Shown here: positions 58,407-64,000 of the stretch, in pieces
Position numbering within the stretch: the first letter of the stretch is position 1
Layout of the letters: each line of letters starts with the position of its first letter
From: UBA5239 sp031548025
Lineage (GTDB): Bacteria > Verrucomicrobiota > Lentisphaeria > Victivallales > Victivallaceae
Length of the DNA: 64,000 bases
Assembly (NCBI GenBank): GCA_031548025.1
Contig: JAVBRM010000054.1
Location: 10,888-74,887 of the forward strand
Direction of reading: 5' to 3'
Program-made: the position numbers and the translations under genes
Notes under the pieces: model-generated
Databases searched by the model: none
The model's input: the letters and a program-made list of their open reading frames with translations, nothing else
What the model was told of the DNA's origin: nothing

Positions 58407-59932
58407 CTTCTCCGGTTGCGGATTCTGCGGTCGAGTTCAAGCCGTTTCTGCAAACATTGCGCATAGGCTTTGGAGTCCTGATCCAGTAACAGCATCATGG
58501 ACCCAAGCGAATTTTTCGCTTCTTCGAAGTCATTCAGGTTCAAGCGTCTGAGATACTCGAAATTCAGGTCGTCCACCAATTGTTTCCGGAGTTTTTCGGC
58601 TTCCTGTTCACGTTTGCGTGCCTGGTCCCATATTTCCGGCTTGGGCTGGAACTGATCGAGATTTTCCACCGTCATCCGAAAGCGGTCGCGTGCCTGCAGC
58701 AAGTTGCGCGGGTTGGCCTCCCAGTTGCGGAAAAGGTCCTCGCCTTTGTTGAAATCATCCAGCGCCAGTTTCATAATGGCCTCCGGAGTCATCGAGAGGG
58801 CATATAATCCGTAGTGGGAGGCGAAGGTGTCAATAGCCTGAATAATGGTTTCAAATGAATTGGGGGCGTAAGTATTTTTGACCCGGACCTTATTGAGTTT
58901 GTAGTCGTCGGCGATCATCAACATTCTTTCTTCCTGGGCGGTACTGGAAATGGACCCGATATGATTGGGCTCCAGGCTGAAAAAGTCGGTATGCTCGATT
59001 TCTTTGTGGAGGTTTTCCAGGTAAACCGGTTGGACTTTGTCAATGGTTTTGGAGTAATGACGCTGTGACTTCAAATCGTCGATGGTAAAAGTGGCTTTGC
59101 CGCGGGCGATGTATAACGAGAAGCGGAAAATGTTGTCCTGGGTGATCTCTTCTTTGACATAATTCATGACAAACGGGGCTTTTTGCGCTACCGGCTTGTT
59201 CGTCTCGCTTTCAGTGACCGGCTTTTCCTGGTTAAGGATGTGAAATACCGAAACGAAAATAGCGATCAGGGCAAGAATTACGGTATAAAAAAGCAGATTG
59301 GAACTTAAACGGCGCAACGATTTCTCCGGTTTATCGGCGCTATCGGTTTTGCCTTTTTTCTTTTGGAAAAGATTGATGTTTTTGTTTTCAAAAATCGAGA
59401 GATCGGTTTTGGCCGGTTCCGGCGGAGGCGTTGGAGGAGTTGGAGGAGCCGGCTCTTCCTTGGGTAATTCCGCCGGGGCTTTGATCGAAATCACCGGAGT
59501 GATCACCGGCTGTTGCTGCTGCTGTTGCTGTTCCGGCGGCCTATTGGAATTGGATGACGGATGAAAAACCACTTTGGTCGATTGTTTGGCCATGGTAGTG
59601 GTGGTTTTGCTGATGACGTCGGCGACTTCTTCGGCGAGATTGGTTTTGGCGCCGAGCCGGATATTCTGGTCGCCCATCGAAATGACGTCGCCCTCTTTCA
59701 AAGTATACGGTTTATCGATTACGTCACCGTTGACTTTGGTACCGTTGGTACTGTCCAGATCGGAAATAATCCATATGCCGCTGCCGGTACGCTGGAGACT
59801 GGCATGGTACCTGGACACCCCTGCCGTAGTCAGGCAGATATCATTGTCGAGCTCACGTCCGAGCCGCACGGAATCTTTGTCCAGATCCCTGCTGTGACCG
59901 GCTTCAGCTCCGTTTAAAAAGTAAAGTTTCAT
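58403..59932 (-). CDS. FHA-domain protein with transmembrane segment
   Basis: 509 residues. N-terminal FHA domain (about 1-95; VRLGRELDNDICL, SRYHASLQR, LDSTNGTKVNG) for binding phosphothreonine; then a Pro- and Gln-rich linker with a run of seven Gln (about 135-141); one transmembrane helix near residues 210-235 (LLFYTVILALIAIFVSVF); and a periplasmic helical domain rich in charged residues. The layout suggests a signalling or scaffold protein regulating the Tad machine next to the FHA-fused TadA. It overlaps DUF192 by 4 bases. Confidence 0.85.
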   Translation of the reverse strand: MKLYFLNGAEAGHSRDLDKDSVRLGRELDNDICLTTAGVSRYHASLQRTGSGIWIISDLDSTNGTKVNGDVIDKPYTLKEGDVISMGDQNIRLGAKTNLAEEVADVISKTTTTMAKQSTKVVFHPSSNSNRPPEQQQQQQQPVITPVISIKAPAELPKEEPAPPTPPTPPPEPAKTDLSIFENKNINLFQKKKGKTDSADKPEKSLRRLSSNLLFYTVILALIAIFVSVFHILNQEKPVTESETNKPVAQKAPFVMNYVKEEITQDNIFRFSLYIARGKATFTIDDLKSQRHYSKTIDKVQPVYLENLHKEIEHTDFFSLEPNHIGSISSTAQEERMLMIADDYKLNKVRVKNTYAPNSFETIIQAIDTFASHYGLYALSMTPEAIMKLALDDFNKGEDLFRNWEANPRNLLQARDRFRMTVENLDQFQPKPEIWDQARKREQEAEKLRKQLVDDLNFEYLRRLNLNDFEEAKNSLGSMMLLLDQDSKAYAQCLQKRLELDRRIRNRRR

Positions 59933-60363
59933 TTTTCACTCTCACTGCAGTGGTATGCACCCCGTATACCCAATTCTTTGGCCTGTAATTCGCGAATTGC
60001 CTCATGAGTCAATTCACTGTTCAGGTCAACCTTATCACCGATTTCAGTTCTACTACTATCAATGGTTCCCGCCGGCAGTTCCACTGTCACCAGCGCCGTC
60101 CGGCAATATACCATCGGCACCCACGGCGGTAAACCGCGCCGCAGGCCGCATATATTATTCTCCCGGTCAACGAATAAAACATCGATCGGGCGACTCATAA
60201 ACAACGTATGGATTGAGTTGCAATGGTTGAAAACCATCGCGTCAAAATCCGCCCCGTCAAAATTCCTTCCGATCATACCGCGAAGGCGCGAACTCCAACT
60301 TACCGCATAATAAGGCCTTCGGGCCAGACAGCGCAGTTTGCTTAAATTGACAATCATCTTCAA
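59929..60363 (-). CDS. DUF192 family protein
   Basis: 144 residues. Motif pattern SSRLRGMIGR...FNHCNSIHTLFMSRPIDVLFVDRENNI is the DUF192 signature (S-I-H-T-x-F-M). Function unknown; the fold is a small beta barrel, often near secretion or DNA-uptake genes. It lies 9 bases after tadC and overlaps the FHA gene. Confidence 0.85.
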   Translation of the reverse strand: MKMIVNLSKLRCLARRPYYAVSWSSRLRGMIGRNFDGADFDAMVFNHCNSIHTLFMSRPIDVLFVDRENNICGLRRGLPPWVPMVYCRTALVTVELPAGTIDSSRTEIGDKVDLNSELTHEAIRELQAKELGIRGAYHCSESEK

Positions 60364-60372
60364 CCCTAAAAT

Positions 60373-61248
60373 TCAAAACATTGCTCCGGCTTGTAATATA
60401 ATCGGTACAATCAAAATAATCAAGAAGGCGGGGAAGATAAATAGCGCCATTGGGAACAACATTTTCACCGGAGCCTCTCCCGCCAGCTTTTCCGCCCTGG
60501 TAAAACGCTTGTTGCGAAGCAGATCGCTTTGAATCCGCAACAAATGACCGATGCTTACTCCCAGTTCGTCCGCCTGGATAATGGAATTCATTACCGAAGT
60601 CAAATCCGGCTGTTTTACCCGGTTGACCAGATCGCGCAGCGCTTCCACTCTTTTTTTCCCAAGCTGGATTTCTTTGAAAGTCCGGCTCAACTCTTCGCCG
60701 AGGGCGTCGGTTTCGCGTCGGTCAAGGATGTCGCGCATGGAATTCAGGAAGTCTTTGCCGGCCTCTACCGAGAGGGACAGCAGGTCGAGGACGTTCGGCA
60801 ACGCCCGCATGATGGAGGTATGACGTTTGGTGACCGCGCCCCGCAACCACATACCCGGATAAATATAGGTAACTATCCAGAGCAGGAAGCCGGCCGGCCC
60901 GTTGCCGCCGAAAAACAGCGCGAACATCAGGGCTGTTCCGAGAATGAACATCAGAATCCTGACCGCAATGAAGTCCAATCCGGTCAACTGCTGCCCAAAC
61001 CCGGCCATACTCAAATAATCGTCGGCGTGTTTACACATGGACTCAAACATCTGATGGCGTGCCATGAAACGGGTATTGGGGACCAGAGGCAGAAAAACCC
61101 TGATCAGGATCGGCAACCGGGCCGTAACGTCTTTGTCCAAACCGCGCTCGACCTCAAGCTTGGTAAAAGCGTTCAGGAATATCCATATCAGGATGCCGGT
61201 GCAGAGTCCTGCGCAAACGGCGCTGATGATACTCAAGGTTTCACTCAT
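60373..61248 (-). CDS. tadC: Tad/Flp pilus inner-membrane platform protein TadC
   Basis: 291 residues with several hydrophobic helices. GspF-type domain with LSLSVEAGKDFLNSMRDI, ALGEELSRTFKEIQLGKKRVEAL, DLTSVMNSIIQADELGVSIG, and the TadC-typical ending RFTRAEKLAGEAPVKMLFPMALFIFPAFLIIL. Cooperates with TadB as platform for pilin assembly. It follows tadB by 11 bases. Confidence 0.9.
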   Translation of the reverse strand: MSETLSIISAVCAGLCTGILIWIFLNAFTKLEVERGLDKDVTARLPILIRVFLPLVPNTRFMARHQMFESMCKHADDYLSMAGFGQQLTGLDFIAVRILMFILGTALMFALFFGGNGPAGFLLWIVTYIYPGMWLRGAVTKRHTSIMRALPNVLDLLSLSVEAGKDFLNSMRDILDRRETDALGEELSRTFKEIQLGKKRVEALRDLVNRVKQPDLTSVMNSIIQADELGVSIGHLLRIQSDLLRNKRFTRAEKLAGEAPVKMLFPMALFIFPAFLIILIVPIILQAGAMF

Positions 61249-61259
61249 ACGTCAACTTC

Positions 61260-62153
61260 CTATATATCAATATTGATAATCTTTCTGATCCAAAGGCAAC
61301 CGCAGACAATCAGCAGAAAAGACACGATCATGGCGGAGATGCCGATCCAGCTGTTGAAAAACGCATCCATTGCCGCCGGAACCACTTTTGACATCGCTAT
61401 CAGCAGAATAACCGGCATGGCGCAGATGATAGTAGTCTGTAATCTCCCCTGAGCGGTCATGGCATCCAATTTGTTGGTAATGCGGCCGCGTTCACGGATG
61501 ACCGCCGACAGGCGCTCGAAGATTATGGTCAGCTCGCCCCCGGTCTGCCGGGCGGTGATAATGGCGGTGGTGACCAGTTCAAAGTCGTTGCTTTTCATGC
61601 GATTGCAGAGATTGTTCAGGGCTATTTCCAGAGGCACGCCCAGCCGGACTTCCTGCATCAGGAGCCGGAACTCAAATGAAATCGGTGGCCGGTTTTCGTT
61701 GGCTACGCCGTCGAGGGCCTGGTTGATGCTGAATCCGGCTTTCAGGGCGCTGCTCATCGAATTGAGGGCGTCTTCAAGCTGTTCGTTGAACTTATGCAAA
61801 CGCTGTTTGCGGAGGTAACGCAAGACAAAACGGGGGATCGGAAAGACCAACAGCATAACGACTGCCGACAGAATCAGCCCTTTTACGATGGTGAAATCAT
61901 CGTTGAGCGAAGCCATCAACAGCATCGTCAGAAAACCGGAGAGCCCGCAGACCGCCAGGGTCAGGTCAAAAATTTTATTGGGCGGCAAATTCAAAAGCAC
62001 ATCGTCCAACTCCACCGCCGCCTCCCGGAGATAGCGCTCCCGGTAACGCGAACTGACATAAACCACAAAGTCGACGATGACCAGTGTGGCGGCCATCGCG
62101 CAGATGAATGCACAGATCGAAGGAGTATAGACATTGTACAATACCGAACTCAT
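61260..62153 (-). CDS. tadB: Tad/Flp pilus inner-membrane platform protein TadB
   Basis: 297 residues, GspF-like. Membrane segments near both ends and the motifs QLEDALNSMSSALKAGFSINQALDGVA, LLMQEVRLGVPLEIALNNL and RQTGGELTIIFERLSAVIRERGRI, characteristic of TadB. It overlaps tadA by 4 bases (ATGA), indicating translational coupling. Confidence 0.9.
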   Translation of the reverse strand: MSSVLYNVYTPSICAFICAMAATLVIVDFVVYVSSRYRERYLREAAVELDDVLLNLPPNKIFDLTLAVCGLSGFLTMLLMASLNDDFTIVKGLILSAVVMLLVFPIPRFVLRYLRKQRLHKFNEQLEDALNSMSSALKAGFSINQALDGVANENRPPISFEFRLLMQEVRLGVPLEIALNNLCNRMKSNDFELVTTAIITARQTGGELTIIFERLSAVIRERGRITNKLDAMTAQGRLQTTIICAMPVILLIAMSKVVPAAMDAFFNSWIGISAMIVSFLLIVCGCLWIRKIINIDI

Positions 62154-63904
62154 GACCGGCGGCGCTCCTCATATTTTTTCGGATCGAAAATTCCGATATC
62201 CAATTGCAGCTTGGCCCTTTCGATATCCTCCATATACGACGGAATGTTGCCGGTGGGGTGATGATGCCCAATGATCCGGTTTTCGTCATCCCAGCCGGTT
62301 TGGCTGTATACGAAAATATCCTGCATGGTGATGATATCGCCTTCCATCTTGGTTATCTCGCTGATGGTGGTGATCTTACGGGAGCCGTCGCGCTGGCGCG
62401 AGGCCTGTACCACCAGTGTAATCGCCGAGGCGATTTGTTCGCGGATAGCCCGCAGCGGCAGGTCGAACCCGGCCATCAGCACCAGGGTTTCCAGACGTGC
62501 CAAGCAGTCCCGCGGCGAATTGGAGTGGATGGTGGTCAGCGAACCGTCGTGACCGGTATTCATGGCCTGAAGCATGTCGAGCGCTTCGCCGCCGCGGCAC
62601 TCACCCACGACGATTCGGTCGGGGCGCATACGCAGCGAGTTGCGGACCAGGTCGCGAATGGAAATTTCACCTTTGCCTTCGATATTCGGCGGGCGCGACT
62701 CCAAGCGGACCACGTGTTCCTGGTTCAACTGCAATTCCGCGGCGTCTTCCACGGTGACGATGCGCTCGCGGTTCGGCAGAAATGAACTGAGCACGTTCAG
62801 TAAAGTGGTTTTACCGGAGCCGGTTCCCCCGGAGATAAGGATATTTTTGCGAACCAGCACGGAGGCATTGAGAAAATCCGCCATTTCCTGGGTCAGCGAA
62901 CCGAAGTTGATCAAGTCCTGAACCGTGTACGGATTCTTGGAAAATTTACGGATGGTGATGGAGGGGCCGATCAGCGACAACGGCGGAATAATCGCATTCA
63001 CGCGCGAACCGTCCTGCAAGCGCGCGTCCACCATAGGGGAGCTTTCGTCAATGCGCCGTCCCAGCGGTGAGACGATGCGTTCGATCGCGGCCATAACCTG
63101 GGCGTTGTCGGCAAAGGCAGTGTCGGTACGGTACAAAACCCCTTTCTTTTCCACAAATACCTGATTGGGCCCGTTGACCATGATTTCAGTGATGTCATCG
63201 AGCTCAATCATATAATCAAGCGGCCCCAGGCCGATTGCTTCCTGGATCATTTCCCGTTCCAGCATTTCCGGGGAAACACCTGCGGGCAGGGGTATCGAGA
63301 GTTCGCTGAGGACTTCGCGGATGGTGGCTTTGGCCTTCTCTTCCAAGTCTCTTTCGTTGATTCCGGACAATACCATCTTCTTCAGGTTCAGCCGCTTCAA
63401 TAATTCGATATGGGCATGACGTTTGATTCCCTGAATGATCGGGCGGGCCGCGTCGGGCACTCCGGAAATAATCAATTTGGGTATTTCCATCTTGCTGCCG
63501 ATTTTTTTCAGAGGGGCTGCCGCGGGAGTTGATACCGGAGCCGGGACCGGGGCTTCCGAGGGCGGGGGAGGGGACGGAATCGGCGCGGCCGATTCTGGCT
63601 GTTCGATCACCGGGCCCTTGGCCAGAATACTCAAACGGCCGATCTTGATAATCGATCCCGGCGCCGCCTCATATGAGATATTGGGGTCCAGTTGCCTGCC
63701 GTCGATAAACGTGCCGTTGCTGCTGCCCAGGTCGGAAACATAAAGGGTATGGCCCCTGACAATGAATTGAGCATGGCGCTGGGAAATTTCCGGCATATCC
63801 AGTTGAATATGCGAATGATTTCCCGAGCCGACAATATAAGAGCCCGGCGCCAGTTTTCCCAGCGCATCGCCCTGTCCCGGTTGACTGATTACGATTTCAA
63901 ACAT
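62150..63904 (-). CDS. tadA: Tad/Flp secretion ATPase TadA (CpaF) with N-terminal FHA domain
   Basis: 584 residues, about 110 longer than usual CpaF because of an N-terminal FHA domain (about 1-95: GSYIVGSGNHSHIQL, SQRHAQF, LGSSNGTFIDG) and a Pro/Ala-rich linker (about 100-135). The ATPase contains Walker A SGGTGSGKTT (about 358-367), Asp box EDAAEL, Walker B RPDRIVVGECRGGEALDML and the following His box. It powers pilus assembly or retraction. The FHA fusion would let phosphothreonine signals act directly on the motor (inference). Confidence 0.92.
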   Translation of the reverse strand: MFEIVISQPGQGDALGKLAPGSYIVGSGNHSHIQLDMPEISQRHAQFIVRGHTLYVSDLGSSNGTFIDGRQLDPNISYEAAPGSIIKIGRLSILAKGPVIEQPESAAPIPSPPPPSEAPVPAPVSTPAAAPLKKIGSKMEIPKLIISGVPDAARPIIQGIKRHAHIELLKRLNLKKMVLSGINERDLEEKAKATIREVLSELSIPLPAGVSPEMLEREMIQEAIGLGPLDYMIELDDITEIMVNGPNQVFVEKKGVLYRTDTAFADNAQVMAAIERIVSPLGRRIDESSPMVDARLQDGSRVNAIIPPLSLIGPSITIRKFSKNPYTVQDLINFGSLTQEMADFLNASVLVRKNILISGGTGSGKTTLLNVLSSFLPNRERIVTVEDAAELQLNQEHVVRLESRPPNIEGKGEISIRDLVRNSLRMRPDRIVVGECRGGEALDMLQAMNTGHDGSLTTIHSNSPRDCLARLETLVLMAGFDLPLRAIREQIASAITLVVQASRQRDGSRKITTISEITKMEGDIITMQDIFVYSQTGWDDENRIIGHHHPTGNIPSYMEDIERAKLQLDIGIFDPKKYEERRRS

Positions 63905-63909
63905 AGTAT

Positions 63910-64000
63910 CTATCTTCGTTGGCGTCCCTGCCGTTCTTCGTTATATTTGGGAATATTCTGCTCCAGATACTTGAAATTGACGCTCTGGAGTTCCTCGGTA
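63910..64000 (-). CDS. 3' end of the gene upstream of tadA (partial)
   Basis: The minus-strand frame reads TEELQSVNFKYLEQ then NIPKYNEERQGRQRR, then TAG at 63910-63912. Only about 29 residues are visible, with a charged Arg-rich tail. It is presumably another tad/cpa gene but cannot be assigned. The stop is 5 bases before the tadA ATG. Confidence 0.5.
   Translation of the reverse strand, partial: TEELQSVNFKYLEQNIPKYNEERQGRQRR

Noticed and set aside
1..64000. CRISPR arrays, rRNA or tRNA genes, transposases, integrases or phage genes
   Set aside because: Searched by eye; no regularly spaced direct repeats with unique spacers, no tRNA-like cloverleaf, no DDE/serine or tyrosine recombinase motifs were recognised. 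The short tandem repeats have no spacers of CRISPR type.

Overview
The window reads as a single bacterial chromosome segment, most likely from the Lentisphaerota (Victivallales-like) of the PVC group. This is inferred from gene content, not from a marker gene. The pointers are two DUF1559-like pseudopilins with the H-X9-DG motif, three Gfo/Idh/MocA oxidoreductases, large secreted glycosidases, a sialate O-acetylesterase, PEP-CTERM-like surface proteins, and a Tad ATPase fused to an FHA domain. Promoters are near-perfect sigma-70 types (TTGACA/17 bp/TATAAT). No rRNA, tRNA, CRISPR array, transposase or phage module was recognised.

Layout. 1-9 kb: the 3' part of aspA, a DUF1963 protein, a HipBA toxin-antitoxin pair, a compact guaA-hisH-hisF operon, a 165-bp structured element and a secreted unknown protein. 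9-19.4 kb: a carbohydrate operon with a ROK regulator, a translationally coupled pseudopilin, a secreted GH2 enzyme, a Gfo/Idh/MocA oxidoreductase, a secreted unknown and a GH20 enzyme. 19.5-21.8 kb: a lone receiver domain, an isochorismatase-fold hydrolase, trpS and a small protein behind a large hairpin. 22-26.1 kb: a catabolic operon of a two-subunit class I fumarase/tartrate-dehydratase-type hydro-lyase, AtuA/DUF1446, a CE7-like esterase and DUF4387. 26-31.2 kb: S41 protease, Bax-inhibitor-1 protein, MBL hydrolase, zinc ribbon, Fe-ADH and a DUF4160/DUF2442 pair.

31.3-38.6 kb (minus strand): a second carbohydrate operon built like the first, with a GntR/LacI-type regulator abutting a pseudopilin, then a sialate O-acetylesterase and a 1.3-kilo-residue glycosidase-like protein. 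38.7-43.5 kb: a membrane-anchored unknown and a third sugar locus (GntR-type regulator, oxidoreductase, deacetylase-like protein behind a 20-bp palindromic operator). 43.7-48.3 kb: azoreductase, a small unknown, an orphan TolC-like lipoprotein, and a tandem pair of PEP-CTERM-like proteins whose ends are near-identical but whose middles have diverged. 48.4-54.5 kb: an AraC regulator divergent from a sugar-catabolic run (M29/NicX-like, fucose-isomerase-like, TIM-barrel isomerase, ThuA, oxidoreductase), with the AraC promoter/operator duplicated inside the run. 54.6-64 kb (minus strand): one tightly spaced run of tadA(FHA)-tadB-tadC-DUF192-FHA-PEGA, then a split chromate transporter, a GNAT and an SGNH protein.

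The strongest candidate for an undescribed system is the repeated arrangement of sugar-responsive regulator, translationally coupled H-X9-DG pseudopilin and secreted CAZymes. It occurs twice with unrelated regulators, on opposite strands. It suggests that each polysaccharide locus carries its own dedicated surface pseudopilin, made in step with its regulator. Second-rank candidates are the AtuA/DUF4387/hydro-lyase cassette, the duplicated AraC operator, and a family of inverted short-tandem-repeat hairpins at gene ends.
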